Below, piece by piece: positions 21,497 to 31,006 of a DNA stretch of 64,000 bases. Both the position numbers and the translations under genes were made by a program. The DNA lies in the NCBI GenBank assembly GCA_020161665.1, contig JAIUPA010000022.1, positions 143,492 through 207,491 of the forward strand, in the 5' to 3' direction. The notes under the pieces are model-generated. The model made no database searches, was not told the origin of the DNA, and saw only the letters and a program-made list of their open reading frames with translations. Source of the DNA: Pseudomonadota bacterium (lineage in GTDB: Bacteria; Pseudomonadota; Alphaproteobacteria; Rhizobiales; Rhizobiaceae). Each line of letters starts with the position of its first letter. Within the stretch, counting starts at the first letter, position 1.

Positions 21497-22744
21497 ATGA
21501 CGCTCGATAACCCCGCCATCATTGATCCGATCAAGCTTGCCCGGCTGGCGCTGACCGCCGTGAAGGTTGGCCTTCGGCTGGAAAAGGGGCAGGATCTGGT
21601 GATCACCGCGCCGATTGCCGCGCTGCCGCTGGTGCGCCTCATCACCGAAGAAGCCTATAAGGCCGGTGCCGGACTGGTCACGACCTTCTATTCCGATGAA
21701 GCGGCAACCCTTGCCCGATACGCCCATGCGCCGGACGAAAGCTTCGACCGGGCGAGCGGCTGGCTTTATGAAGGCATGGCCAAGGCCTATGCCGGAAACG
21801 CGGCGCGGCTGGCCATTTCCGGCGACAATCCGATGATGCTGGCTGCGGCCGATCCGGCCAAGGTGGCGCGCGCCAACCGGGCCAATTCCATGGCCTACAA
21901 GCCCGCACTTGAGAAGATTTCCAACTTCGACATCAACTGGAACATCGTTTCCTATCCGAACCCCTCCTGGGCGCGGCAGGTGTTTCCTGATCTGCCGGAA
22001 GACGAAGCTGTCCACAAGCTGGCGGAGGCCATCTTTGCCGCTTCGCGTGTTGATCGCGATGATCCGGTTGCGGCCTGGGCCGAGCACAATGCCAGCCTCA
22101 AGACGCGCTCCAGTTGGCTGAACGACAAGCGCTTTTCGGCACTCCACTTCACCGGCCCCGGCACGGACCTGACCGTGGGGCTTGCCGATGATCACGAATG
22201 GCATGGTGGCGCCTCGACGGCCAATAACGGCATTACCTGCAACCCGAATATCCCGACCGAGGAAGTGTTCACCACGCCGCATGCGCTGCGCGTTGAAGGC
22301 ACGGTGTGCTCGACCAAGCCGCTGTCGCATCAGGGCACGCTGATCGATGATATTCAGGTGCGTTTCGAGGGCGGGCGTATCGTCGACGCCAAGGCTTCAC
22401 GCGGCGAAGAAGTGCTGTTGAAGGTGCTCGATACGGATGAAGGCGCGCGCCGTCTAGGCGAAGTGGCACTGGTGCCGCATTCCTCGCCGATTTCGGCAAG
22501 CGGCATTCTCTTCCTCAACACGCTGTTTGACGAAAACGCCTCGTGCCACATCGCGCTTGGCCAGTGCTACTCGAAGTGCTTCCTGAATGGCGCAAGCCTT
22601 TCGCAGGACGAGATCACGGCCAAGGGCGGCAATTCCAGCCTGATCCATATCGACTGGATGATCGGCTCGGACCAGGTGGACATTGACGGCATCACCGCCG
22701 ATGGCAGCCGCGTTGCCGTGTTCCGCAAGGGCGAATGGGCCTGA
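21497..22744 (+). CDS. M29 family aminopeptidase
   Basis: A 415-residue metallopeptidase of family M29 (aminopeptidase T/AmpS). Metal-binding segments are visible: NPNIPTEEVFTTPHALRVEG, VPHSSPISASG and CHIALGQCYSK, followed by IHIDWMIGSDQVDIDG. It removes N-terminal residues from peptides, using two divalent metal ions, in the cytoplasm. Converges with the oxidoreductase gene, with only five bases between the stops. Confidence 0.9.
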   Translation: MTLDNPAIIDPIKLARLALTAVKVGLRLEKGQDLVITAPIAALPLVRLITEEAYKAGAGLVTTFYSDEAATLARYAHAPDESFDRASGWLYEGMAKAYAGNAARLAISGDNPMMLAAADPAKVARANRANSMAYKPALEKISNFDINWNIVSYPNPSWARQVFPDLPEDEAVHKLAEAIFAASRVDRDDPVAAWAEHNASLKTRSSWLNDKRFSALHFTGPGTDLTVGLADDHEWHGGASTANNGITCNPNIPTEEVFTTPHALRVEGTVCSTKPLSHQGTLIDDIQVRFEGGRIVDAKASRGEEVLLKVLDTDEGARRLGEVALVPHSSPISASGILFLNTLFDENASCHIALGQCYSKCFLNGASLSQDEITAKGGNSSLIHIDWMIGSDQVDIDGITADGSRVAVFRKGEWA

Positions 22745-22749
22745 GCCAC

Positions 22750-23343
22750 TTACCTCAGTTCAAGAACCTGACGGCGCACCTTTTCCAGATGCGCCGTCAA
22801 CTGCGGTTCCTTCTGACGATCCATATCGTGCAGGTTGAGCATGCGGAATTGGACGCCGCGCCCGCAGCACACGGCCAGGCCGCGCTTTAAAATGCGGCGC
22901 ACGGGATCGCCCATATAGAATTTCACCAGCCACCAGGGCGAGCCCGTGGTGGTGAAGGCCCAGAAATGGCGAATATTCGTCAGGCCGGGGCGAATGCGTC
23001 CACCGTCCAAATCATGCAGGAAGGCCGTATCCGGCGCAAAAACGCGGTCGAAAAAACCTTTCAGGATGGCCGGGAAATTGAACCACCATTGCGGGAAGAC
23101 AAGGAACAGCCCTTCCGCCGCCTTCAGGCGTGCAATCAGCGGATCGACGCCGGACGCGGTAAAAGGCCGGTCGAAATAACCGCGCCGTTCCGCCTGCGTC
23201 AGTTCCGGCTCAAAACCCTCGGAGTAGAGGTCCAGAAAATCCACCGTATGGCCGTTCTCTTCCAGCGCCGTCTTCACCGTCGCGGCAATCGACGCCGCAT
23301 AGCTTTCGGGCAGAGGGTGGGCGAGAACGAGAAGGATATGCAT
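22750..23343 (-). CDS. NAD(P)H dehydrogenase (quinone)-like flavoprotein
   Basis: A 197-residue flavodoxin-fold protein of the NQO1/KefF type. It starts MHILLVLAHPLPESYAASIA and has the family segments VFPQWWFNFPAILKGFFDRV and GRIRPGLTNIRHFWAFTTTG. It probably reduces quinones or azo-type substrates with NAD(P)H and a bound flavin. No kef potassium channel gene is nearby, so a KefF role is not supported. It follows xseA after nine bases and may be co-transcribed with it. Confidence 0.8.
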   Translation of the reverse strand: MHILLVLAHPLPESYAASIAATVKTALEENGHTVDFLDLYSEGFEPELTQAERRGYFDRPFTASGVDPLIARLKAAEGLFLVFPQWWFNFPAILKGFFDRVFAPDTAFLHDLDGGRIRPGLTNIRHFWAFTTTGSPWWLVKFYMGDPVRRILKRGLAVCCGRGVQFRMLNLHDMDRQKEPQLTAHLEKVRRQVLELR

Positions 23344-23352
23344 GCGAAAACC

Positions 23353-24957
23353 TCAAAACAGGCTGCCCTGACCGGAAGAACCCTTCTCCGGACGGGGATT
23401 GCGCTTTTTTAGCGCTGACGGGGCAGGAGCAGCAGGCAGCGCCGGCTCGGGCGCGCTTCCACCCACGGTGGCCACCACTCTACCATCGGCAAACTGAATT
23501 TGGACGGCCTCCAGCGTCATCGCAGCTTCGGCGCGAGTGACAACCCGGTCCTGACCGTCGCGAATGACCGCATATCCGCGCTTCAGCACGTTATCGTAAG
23601 AGAGCGATTGCAGCATGCGCTCCTGCGCCGCCAAGGTCTGGCGATGATGCCGGATGACGGTGCCGATGGCCGTTTCAACACGCCCGGACAGCGAGACAAG
23701 GCGTTCGCGCTTGCGGCCCGTGTCCCCGGAAAGACGCTCGGGAAATGCACGCAGCGCCACATCGGCGCGCTCCACCCGACCCCGGGCGGCGAGAAGATTG
23801 CGCTCCACGATACGTTCGATGCGGGCAAGCTTTTCGGCCAGCGTCTGACGCTGCTGGCTGATGCGGGCCGATAGCATGTCGGGGCGCAGGCGAAGGGCCA
23901 CCTTTTCCAGCGTGCGCCGCTTGGTGAGTGCCGTCATTTCCAGACCGCGCCCCAGACCGGCTGCCGCTTCATCGAAGCGGCGACGCGGCAGGGCCAGCAA
24001 CTGGTCTAGCGAGGGCAAGGCCCGGACGAGGGAGCGCAGCGCCTGACCCCGGTTCTGCATCTGGCGCGACATGGCCCCTTGCAGGCGGGCCGAAAGGCTG
24101 GCGATCTGCGCTTCCAGCTCTGCCTTCACAGGCAGCGCCATTTCTGCCGCCCCGGTGGGCGTCGGCGCGCGCACGTCAGCGGCGTGGTCGATCAGTGTCC
24201 AGTCCGTTTCATGGCCGACGGCGGAAATCAGCGGAATGCGGCTGGCGGCAGCGGCCCGCACCACACTCTCGTCGTTGAAGCTCCAGAGGTCCTCGAGACT
24301 GCCGCCGCCGCGCGCCACGATCAGTACATCCGGTCGCGCGATTTCGCCGTCTTCCGGCAGGGCATTAAAGCCCTCGATGGCGCGCGCCACTTCGTCGCCA
24401 GAGCCTTCGCCCTGCACCTTGACCGGCCAGACCACCACATGGACGGGAAAGCGATCCGCAATGCGGTGCAGGATGTCGCGAATGACCGCCCCGGTCGGCG
24501 AGGTGACGACGCCGACGACCATCGGCAGATAGGGCAGCGGCTTCTTGGCAGCTTCATCGAAGAGGCCTTCGGCGGCCAGCTTGCGGCGGCGTTCCTCCAA
24601 AAGCGCCATCAGCGCGCCGACGCCCGCAGGCTCAAGGCTTTCGATGACGATCTGGTATTTCGATGAGCCGGGGAAGGTTGTGACCTTGCCGGTGGCGATG
24701 ACTTCCATGCCCTCTTCCGGGCGAAACTTCAGCCGTCCAAACGTGCCTTTCCAGATCACCGCATCGATGCGGGACTTGTCATCCTTCAGGGAAAAATAGG
24801 CATGGCCGGAGGAATGCGGGCCGCGATAGCCGGAAATCTCGCCGCGCAGGCGGATGTGATCGAAGGCCGTCTCGATGGTGCGCTTGATCGAGCCGGAAAG
24901 CTCCGAAACCGTAAACTCGGCAAGGTTGCTCGGGGAATCATCAAAAAATGCGCTCAT
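23353..24957 (-). CDS. xseA: exodeoxyribonuclease VII large subunit
   Basis: A 534-residue protein: N-terminal OB-fold ([30 protein letters not shown]), a catalytic domain with [19 protein letters not shown] and [16 protein letters not shown], then long coiled-coil helices. The C-terminal ending ([15 protein letters not shown] and an Ala/Pro tail) is usual. With XseB it degrades single-stranded DNA. It is divergent from the spike-like cassette with a 139-base gap. Confidence 0.94.
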   Translation of the reverse strand: MSAFFDDSPSNLAEFTVSELSGSIKRTIETAFDHIRLRGEISGYRGPHSSGHAYFSLKDDKSRIDAVIWKGTFGRLKFRPEEGMEVIATGKVTTFPGSSKYQIVIESLEPAGVGALMALLEERRRKLAAEGLFDEAAKKPLPYLPMVVGVVTSPTGAVIRDILHRIADRFPVHVVVWPVKVQGEGSGDEVARAIEGFNALPEDGEIARPDVLIVARGGGSLEDLWSFNDESVVRAAAASRIPLISAVGHETDWTLIDHAADVRAPTPTGAAEMALPVKAELEAQIASLSARLQGAMSRQMQNRGQALRSLVRALPSLDQLLALPRRRFDEAAAGLGRGLEMTALTKRRTLEKVALRLRPDMLSARISQQRQTLAEKLARIERIVERNLLAARGRVERADVALRAFPERLSGDTGRKRERLVSLSGRVETAIGTVIRHHRQTLAAQERMLQSLSYDNVLKRGYAVIRDGQDRVVTRAEAAMTLEAVQIQFADGRVVATVGGSAPEPALPAAPAPSALKKRNPRPEKGSSGQGSLF

Positions 24958-25096
24958 GGGACTTTATCGCATGGCTGAACGGGGAAAACGAAGCGAATTT
25001 CGGCTTGTTCCTCAAGGCAGACACGGCTTTTTCATCGGCATGGCGCGGGACGGCGACACAATCGAGACATCGTTTTCTCAAGTGTCAGGAGCCACC

Positions 25097-25360
25097 ATGC
25101 CCGATCTCTTTGCCAATGTTCACCCTTCCCTGTCCGGTCCGGCCACGTCGGCGTTTTCCGTGACGCCCAGCGATACGGCGGAATTTTCGACGCCGCCGCG
25201 CGCGCTCTACGTGGGCGGCGATGGCGATCTGGCGATCAAGACGCTTTCGGGCGATGTGGTCACGCTGACCTCTGTCGCGGGCGGCAGCATTCTGCCGATC
25301 CGGGTCGCCCGCGTTCTCTCCACCGGCACCACGGCCACCGGCATCGTGGGTCTTGTCTGA
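25097..25360 (+). CDS. head-spike base-like protein (GTA Rcc01079 type)
   Basis: An 87-residue protein starting MPDLFANVHPSLSGPATSAF, with GGDGDLAIKTLSGDVVTLTS and SILPIRVARVLSTGTTATGI. This pattern matches my memory of the spike base protein of the Rhodobacter capsulatus gene transfer agent (Rcc01079/GhsA), a small beta-rich capsid-vertex protein. The ATG has AGGAG five bases upstream. Its stop overlaps the next start by one base. No other capsid, portal or terminase gene is in the window. Confidence 0.72.
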   Translation: MPDLFANVHPSLSGPATSAFSVTPSDTAEFSTPPRALYVGGDGDLAIKTLSGDVVTLTSVAGGSILPIRVARVLSTGTTATGIVGLV

Positions 25361-26736
25361 TGCTGGGCCTTGCCTTTTCCCCCTGGCGGGGCGCTTCGCG
25401 CCGCCGCTGGCCGAAACCGGGTGAGAATACGATCACCGCCTTTTCGGGCGGTACGCTCGGCCCCGGTTTGATCGCCGATTTCAAACGCCGCCGCTTTGCT
25501 CTGCCGAAATCCATGACGGCGGCGCAGATTCTGGCCGCCACCCCGGCCCAGATTGCCGCCGCCCTCAAATCCACCGCCTTTGCCGATCTCTTCGACTTCG
25601 CACGCGCCAGTGCGGCGACCTATTTCGATGCCTCCGGCACACTTGTCACGGCAGACATCAACCAGCCGCGCTTTGCCGCCGATGGGCTTTTGCTGGAAGG
25701 CCCGGCCACCAACTTCATCCGCAATTCGGTGCTGGGGGGAGCGGTGGTGGGTGCTTTGGGCAGTGGCGGTCAGCTTGCAACCAACCTGTCCATGTCGGCA
25801 GCCGTTGGCGGCGATCTGGTGACATCGGTTGCGGCCATCGGTGTCGAGTCTGGCTATGCCTATATCGACATCCGGTTCGTCGGGCAGAATACGACGCCGC
25901 GTTACCTCAATCTGGAATCATCCACCACCATTCCAGCCGTTGCGGGGGATGCCCGTCTTTTCTCGGCCATGGTGCGTCTGGTCGCTGGATCGCTGGCGAA
26001 CACGTCCGATCTTCAGATCGTGCTGTCTGAGCGCAATACGTCCGGAACGAATGCCACCGGGTCCCTTGCCACCGGCGTGGATATCAAACCGACCATCACG
26101 TCGGGCGCACGGCGTTCCCTCTCGCGCACGATAGCGGCGGCGGATGCCGCCTATGTCTTGCCCTATCTCCGCATTCCTGCCGCCACTGGCCCGGTCGATT
26201 TTACACTGCGGCTCGCGTTGCTTCAGTGCGAGGCGGGCCTTGAGGCGTCATCGCCGATCATGACCAATGGCAGCGCCGTGACGCGTGCTGCCGACAATGC
26301 CAAGCTCTCGGCCAAGGCAGCGGCGGTTCTTCAGCGTGTAAGCGCTGGTCTGCTCATCCAAGGCAGCGGAACCAAGGGGGCTTATGGTCGTATCATTGGC
26401 GGTTCGACAGGTTCGACTGGACAGATGATCAGTCTGTCTTCAACTGAAAATGCAGTCCGCATCGGTCGTGCGGCGCCAACGACAATTGCGGCCGTGACAA
26501 CGCCGCTCCCCAATTTTGGTCTGGCAGCGGGCTGGAGCGATAGCGGCCGTGCTGGCAGCTATCAAGGATCTGCCACCGTTGTGGCAGCATCCGTGCTCGA
26601 TGTCGATTTGAGCAACATCTATATCGGACGTGATGGGAGCGGCAACTTTGCGCCCGGTTATTATCGTCAGTTTGTCGCATGGCCCGCACGACCGGCCGAT
26701 GCGGCGCTTGCCGGAAAGGCGGTTGCCTATGTTTGA
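25360..26736 (+). CDS. phage/GTA head-spike fiber-like protein
   Basis: A 458-residue protein. Near residue 80 it has the appendage motif FARASAATYFDASGTLVTA followed by DGLLLEGPATNFIRNSV, a module seen in phage tail and head-spike fibers before a sugar-binding beta-sandwich. The remainder is Gly/Ala/Ser/Thr-rich and beta-like with repeated GS-type loops. By analogy with GhsB it would bind cell-surface polysaccharide. No signal peptide is visible. Translationally coupled to the spike-base gene. Confidence 0.65.
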   Translation: MLGLAFSPWRGASRRRWPKPGENTITAFSGGTLGPGLIADFKRRRFALPKSMTAAQILAATPAQIAAALKSTAFADLFDFARASAATYFDASGTLVTADINQPRFAADGLLLEGPATNFIRNSVLGGAVVGALGSGGQLATNLSMSAAVGGDLVTSVAAIGVESGYAYIDIRFVGQNTTPRYLNLESSTTIPAVAGDARLFSAMVRLVAGSLANTSDLQIVLSERNTSGTNATGSLATGVDIKPTITSGARRSLSRTIAAADAAYVLPYLRIPAATGPVDFTLRLALLQCEAGLEASSPIMTNGSAVTRAADNAKLSAKAAAVLQRVSAGLLIQGSGTKGAYGRIIGGSTGSTGQMISLSSTENAVRIGRAAPTTIAAVTTPLPNFGLAAGWSDSGRAGSYQGSATVVAASVLDVDLSNIYIGRDGSGNFAPGYYRQFVAWPARPADAALAGKAVAYV

Positions 26737-27142
26737 TTATCTTCTTTGCTATCCGACCGAGGCCGAGCGTCCCGCTGTTCCATCCGGTCTCGCCGCCTTC
26801 GAGGATGGGGCCGGGCGCACCTGGATGCCGGTGTCTTGCATTCTGGATGAAGGAACGTTCGACCCGGCGACAGGTGAGGTTATCACGCCCCCCGTTCTTG
26901 CACCGGGCTTGTGGATGGTCGTGCGGGCGAAAACCCGCCAAGCCGACCTTGAGGCCGATCCGTCCTGCCTGATCGTCACCGACAGCGAACGGGCCGCCAA
27001 GGGGCTGCCTTTCGTGCTGGTCTGCAAACTCTTGCCCGAGACCCCGCTCGGGCGTGTTTCACCCGTCTTTGCCGGTGACGCCTATCCCTTTCCGCAAGGC
27101 CCGGCGAGCGGTCTTTTGCCCCTGATGGTGGAGGATGCCTGA
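26729..27142 (+). CDS. protein of unknown function, third gene of the spike-like cassette
   Basis: A 137-residue protein (MFDYLLCYPTEAERPAVPSG) overlapping the fiber-like gene by eight bases, so it is probably coupled to it. It is soluble, rich in Pro and acidic residues, and contains the segments WMPVSCILDEGTFDPATGEV and SERAAKGLPFVLVCKLLPE. I recognise no domain. Position suggests a spike assembly or accessory part. Codon use resembles the neighbours. Confidence 0.6.
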   Translation: MFDYLLCYPTEAERPAVPSGLAAFEDGAGRTWMPVSCILDEGTFDPATGEVITPPVLAPGLWMVVRAKTRQADLEADPSCLIVTDSERAAKGLPFVLVCKLLPETPLGRVSPVFAGDAYPFPQGPASGLLPLMVEDA

Positions 27143-27241
27143 CGCCAAACACAAACGTGATCGATGAGGCCGCATGCAAGCCATTTTTAACGGGTGATCT
27201 GTATATTCGCAGGAACTGAAAATAAATCGGGAGGAGCCCGG

Positions 27242-27484
27242 ATGATTTTCGTCACCACCATGTGCATCGGCCTTGCTGCCGCATTGACCCGCTCGGCGGC
27301 GTCGATCACGGTTTGCGCCCTTGCCCTGCTCTCGACCCTGACGCTTGCAGCCTTTGCGGCTGCGACGCTTTCGGTTTCTGAATTCCTTTCGGCGATTGCC
27401 GGTTACAATAGCGGCCTGTTTGCTTTCGTGCTTCTGCTTCTGGCGGGTTGGCCCTCGGCCACGACCGTCAACAACCGCCACTGA
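27242..27484 (+). CDS. small membrane protein of unknown function
   Basis: An 80-residue protein that is almost entirely hydrophobic. Helix one covers MIFVTTMCIGLAAALT, helix two SITVCALALLSTLTLAAFAA, and helix three lies near the end (GLFAFVLLLLAGWP). A strong GGGAGGAG ribosome-binding site precedes the ATG. It lies 99 bases after the spike-like cassette and ends before a good terminator. A holin-like role is conceivable from size and topology but nothing proves it. Confidence 0.6.
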   Translation: MIFVTTMCIGLAAALTRSAASITVCALALLSTLTLAAFAAATLSVSEFLSAIAGYNSGLFAFVLLLLAGWPSATTVNNRH

Positions 27485-27508
27485 CGCATTCCGCTTCTTT
27501 CAACGAAA

Positions 27509-27540
27509 ACGCCCCGGTCGAAAGGCCGGGGCGTTTTTGT
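27509..27540. terminator. strong terminator after the spike-like cassette
   Basis: Stem ACGCCCCGG (27509-27517) with CCGGGGCGT (27526-27534), loop TCGAAAGG, followed by TTTTGTTT on the plus strand. A-rich sequence before it lets it also act for the convergent GT-C gene. Confidence 0.88.
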
Positions 27541-27560
27541 TTGGGTCGTAGCGGGCGGGC

Positions 27561-29447
27561 TCAGCCGCCGCTTGCCTCGGTTTCGATCACCTTGAAGAGG
27601 CGCAAGCCAGAACCCGGCACTTTCGGCAGCGGGCGCAAGTAGGACGGCAGCCGGTTGACGGCGAGGTCGGCGTAAAGACCGTTCGGCGCCAGCTTGGTAA
27701 TCTCACGGGTTTGCGTATCGGTGGCGCAATAGGCGAGGTAGGATGCCTTGGAACCGCGCAGGAAGGCCATGGCTTCCCTTGCGCTGGCCAGACCGATGTG
27801 CAGTTCGGTGAGCATGCCGGCCTGATTGCGGTGATAGGGCGCCGTCAGAACACTGTGATTGGTAAAGCGCAGCAGCGGAACGCCGACGGAATTTGAAGCG
27901 ACGACAACGCCAGCAGGCAGATCGACCAGACCCGAAACCGCCGTCTCGGTCGTGCAGCTTGGGGCCGCCACGCCATCTTCGTCGGTGTCCGTCGACCGTA
28001 TGCCCTGAATGCTGTTGAGGATGCCCTTGGCCCCTTCGGTCGGTGCAACGCCTGCAACAACCCATGCGGACGGCACAGAGGCCAGGGTCACGGCAAAGAA
28101 AATCGCACCGGCGGCAATGTTTTGCGGCTCGGCATTGGCGATGCGACGCAGTTCGGCGATCAGCAGCGACAACGGCACGATGGCCAGCATATTGGCGAAG
28201 ACCGCACCGCGCACCTGAACCAGTGCAATGCCCCAAGCCATCAAGAGAAGGAGAAGCAGCACGGCATGCCCTTCGCGGCGGTCGTCGCGCAGGATGCGCA
28301 TGACCGAGACCGCAATGGCGAAGAAGCCGGTGGCGTAAAAGCCGCCCAACGTGGCCGGTTCCGAGCGGATTTCCGAAAAGATCGACTGGGCTTCGACGAT
28401 CTTGTCGAGCCAGAGCGTGACGAGCAGCGGATCGAGATCCGCCAGCGGATTACCGAGGCACTTCGGTGCGATGATGACGGCAGCAGCGAGCACCACGGCA
28501 CCGTTGGCACCGGCTGCGGCAAGACGTCCCTTCAGGGTCCACTCGCTGCCGTAGCGCGCTGTCAGCGCCATGCCGAGACCACCGAGCGTGGCCAAAGCGT
28601 AGAAGCCGAGCGACAGGCTATCGCAGGTCACAGCCGAATAGCGCGAGGGCGGAACGGTCGCGAAAAACAGAACGGAAACGGCAATGGCGAGCGCAAGGCC
28701 ATAGGCCATGGCCGCCGGACGGAACGCGCTGCCGTGATAGACCCACAAGGCGGTGACGCCGAGGCAGGCCGCCGCGATCAACGGCGTGGTTTCGGCCCCG
28801 ATGGCAATGGCAATGGCCGCCAAGACGCCCCCGACGGCGTAGTTCGTCGCTCCATAACGGCTGTCGAGCAGCACGGCGGCAAGACCGGCCACCAGCACAA
28901 GCTGGGCATTGTGGTGGTCAATGGCACCCGGCAGAAACTTGTTGGTGGAGATGACCAGAAGGCCCGTCAAAGCCATGGCAATGTTCATGGCGGCATAACC
29001 GCCGAGGCGGCGCGCGCCAAGGCCCACGGCGACGATGAGCAGCGGCACGAAAAGGAGCGGCCAGATGGTGACGGCCAGCACTTCAGCGCGATGTGCATCG
29101 GTGAACAGACCAAACAGCAGGATCAGCCCGGCAATCGGCGCATCGATGACGCGCGACCAGTGCATGAGCGTGCCGCCATTCAGACCAAGGCGATACTGCA
29201 TCATATCGAACCAGCCCTGCCCGGCCAGAAGATCGCGCACTTCGACCAGACGCATGCCGTCGTCATTGTCGGCACCGACATAATCCCTGGCATTGGGAAT
29301 GTTCAGCGCGAGAATGACGGCCACAGCCAAAATGCTGAAAACAATCGCCATCAGCGGCAAACGCTGCCACCAGACAAGCGCTTCCACCTCATCCTGCCGC
29401 GTTTCCACATTGCCAGCACCGGCTGGCCAATGAAATGCGTTCGTCAT
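27561..29447 (-). CDS. GT-C-like multi-spanning membrane glycosyltransferase
   Basis: A 628-residue integral membrane protein with about ten or more helices and a short soluble C-terminal domain. After the first helix comes an acidic loop, YVGADNDDGMRLVEVRDLLA, in the place where GT-C enzymes keep catalytic aspartates, followed by GLNGGTLMHWSRVIDAPIAG. The C-terminal part contains spaced Cys. GT-C enzymes use polyprenyl-phosphate sugars, which fits the GT2/GtrA genes transcribed divergently 120 bases away. Acceptor unknown. Start at 29447 (MTNAFHWPAG) chosen because upstream frame sequence is not membrane-protein-like. Confidence 0.68.
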   Translation of the reverse strand: MTNAFHWPAGAGNVETRQDEVEALVWWQRLPLMAIVFSILAVAVILALNIPNARDYVGADNDDGMRLVEVRDLLAGQGWFDMMQYRLGLNGGTLMHWSRVIDAPIAGLILLFGLFTDAHRAEVLAVTIWPLLFVPLLIVAVGLGARRLGGYAAMNIAMALTGLLVISTNKFLPGAIDHHNAQLVLVAGLAAVLLDSRYGATNYAVGGVLAAIAIAIGAETTPLIAAACLGVTALWVYHGSAFRPAAMAYGLALAIAVSVLFFATVPPSRYSAVTCDSLSLGFYALATLGGLGMALTARYGSEWTLKGRLAAAGANGAVVLAAAVIIAPKCLGNPLADLDPLLVTLWLDKIVEAQSIFSEIRSEPATLGGFYATGFFAIAVSVMRILRDDRREGHAVLLLLLLMAWGIALVQVRGAVFANMLAIVPLSLLIAELRRIANAEPQNIAAGAIFFAVTLASVPSAWVVAGVAPTEGAKGILNSIQGIRSTDTDEDGVAAPSCTTETAVSGLVDLPAGVVVASNSVGVPLLRFTNHSVLTAPYHRNQAGMLTELHIGLASAREAMAFLRGSKASYLAYCATDTQTREITKLAPNGLYADLAVNRLPSYLRPLPKVPGSGLRLFKVIETEASGG

Positions 29448-29567
29448 GCCGCACGTCCTCGAAATTCTGATCGTGCGGCAACCTAGCCTTAACCTAATCA
29501 AGAAATAGTAAAGGCTTGCGGCGGGATGAGCCTGCCGGTGGATTTTCGAGAGTTTTGAGTGGAAATC

Positions 29568-30590
29568 ATGAACGCACCCATCCCTGCCTCCGCATGCAGC
29601 TCGCTCGATATTGCCGTGCTTCTGCCTTGCTATAACGAAGCGGCAACGATTGCCGATGTGGTGCACGGCTTCAGGTCGGTTTTCCCCTCCGCCCGCATCT
29701 ATGTCTACGACAACAATTCCACCGACGGAACGGCGCTGCAGGCGCTGGTGGCAGGGGCCATCGTCCGGCAGGAGCGTCGTCAGGGCAAGGGCAATGTGGT
29801 GCGGCGCATGTTCGCCGACATCGACGCCGATGTTTACATCATGGCCGATGGCGACGGCACCTATTCGCCGACGGATGCGCCCGCCCTTTTGAACGCCATG
29901 CTGGCCGAGGGGGCTGATATGGCCGTAGGCACGCGCCGTGGCGTGCATGATGATGCGGGCCGTCAGGGCCATGCCTTCGGCAACCGCATTTTCAACCACC
30001 TCTACCGGCAGATGTTCGGCAACGACTTCAACGATATTTTCTCAGGCTACCGCGCCTTCACCCGCCGCTTTGCCAAAAGCTTCCCGGCCGTTTCCAACGG
30101 TTTCGAGACCGAAACCGAAATGTCTGTGCATGCCTCGCGCCTGAAAATGCCGGTGATCGAGATCGAGCTTGATTATGGCCGACGTCCCGAGGGTTCGCAT
30201 TCGAAGCTTTCCACCTTCCGCGATGGCTGGAAGATCCTGAAAATGTTCGCCATGCTGATGAAGGAAACGCGCCCCTTTGCCTTCTTCGGGTTGATCAGCG
30301 CCGCCACCATGCTCATGGGCCTGATGATGGCCATGCCGGTTCTCGTTGAATATTTCGATACCGGGCTTGTGACGCGGATGCCGACCTGGGTTCTGTCCGT
30401 CACGCTGATCGGCATGTCCTTCCTGTCGTTTACCGCCGGCTTGATCCTCGATTCTCTGGCGCGTGCCCGCTACGAGCATCTGCGGCTCGTTTATAACGCC
30501 CATGCGCCGGTGCTGATGCAGACCACCTCGTTCAATACGATCGCAAGCGGCGCAACCGCCAGCGAAGCCAAGGCACGGGACGCGGCATGA
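29568..30590 (+). CDS. GT2 family polyprenyl-phosphate glycosyltransferase
   Basis: A 340-residue DPM1-like transferase. The nucleotide-sugar fold shows LPCYNEAATIADVV, YVYDNNSTDGT and the metal motif MADGDGTYSP. NDFNDIFSGYRAFTRRF follows and two C-terminal membrane helices end the protein. It should charge polyprenyl phosphate with a sugar at the inner membrane. Start ATG at 29568; a GTG at 29559 is also in frame. Its stop overlaps gtrA-like by four bases. Confidence 0.85.
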   Translation: MNAPIPASACSSLDIAVLLPCYNEAATIADVVHGFRSVFPSARIYVYDNNSTDGTALQALVAGAIVRQERRQGKGNVVRRMFADIDADVYIMADGDGTYSPTDAPALLNAMLAEGADMAVGTRRGVHDDAGRQGHAFGNRIFNHLYRQMFGNDFNDIFSGYRAFTRRFAKSFPAVSNGFETETEMSVHASRLKMPVIEIELDYGRRPEGSHSKLSTFRDGWKILKMFAMLMKETRPFAFFGLISAATMLMGLMMAMPVLVEYFDTGLVTRMPTWVLSVTLIGMSFLSFTAGLILDSLARARYEHLRLVYNAHAPVLMQTTSFNTIASGATASEAKARDAA

Positions 30591-30964
30591 AACGGATCGC
30601 GCTCTTCCTGATCGCAGGTGGCAGCGGCTTTCTGGTCGATGCCGGTGTGCTCTGGCTGATGCTCAACCTGACCCCGGCCGGCCCCTATCTGGGCCGCGCC
30701 GTCGCCATTCTGGTGGCCATGGGCTTTACCTGGTTCTTCAACCGCACCTTCACCTTCGGGCGCTCTAACCGCTCGATTGCGGCAGAAGGCCTTCGCTACG
30801 GCACGGTGGGCGTGGTGACGGCGCTGACCAATTATGGCCTTTACGCCGCCCTTCTCTTCACCATTCCCATGCTGCAGCCGTTTGCCGCGCTGGTCTTTGC
30901 CTCGATCGGCGCGATGGGACTTTCCTTCTTCGGTTACTCCCGCTACGTCTTTCAGCCGCGTTGA
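30587..30964 (+). CDS. GtrA-like membrane protein (flippase type)
   Basis: A 125-residue protein with four hydrophobic helices and the GtrA family segment AMGFTWFFNRTFTFGRSN followed by LRYGTVGVVTALTNYGLYAA. GtrA proteins are thought to flip lipid-linked sugars across the inner membrane. Coupled by ATGA overlap to the GT2 gene that would make its substrate. A small stem-loop (GATTTCC/GGAAATC) follows the stop. Confidence 0.85.
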   Translation: MKRIALFLIAGGSGFLVDAGVLWLMLNLTPAGPYLGRAVAILVAMGFTWFFNRTFTFGRSNRSIAAEGLRYGTVGVVTALTNYGLYAALLFTIPMLQPFAALVFASIGAMGLSFFGYSRYVFQPR

Positions 30965-31006
30965 TTTCCTTTACGGAAATCCTGAAAGCAGGAAGGACTG
31001 ACAGGC

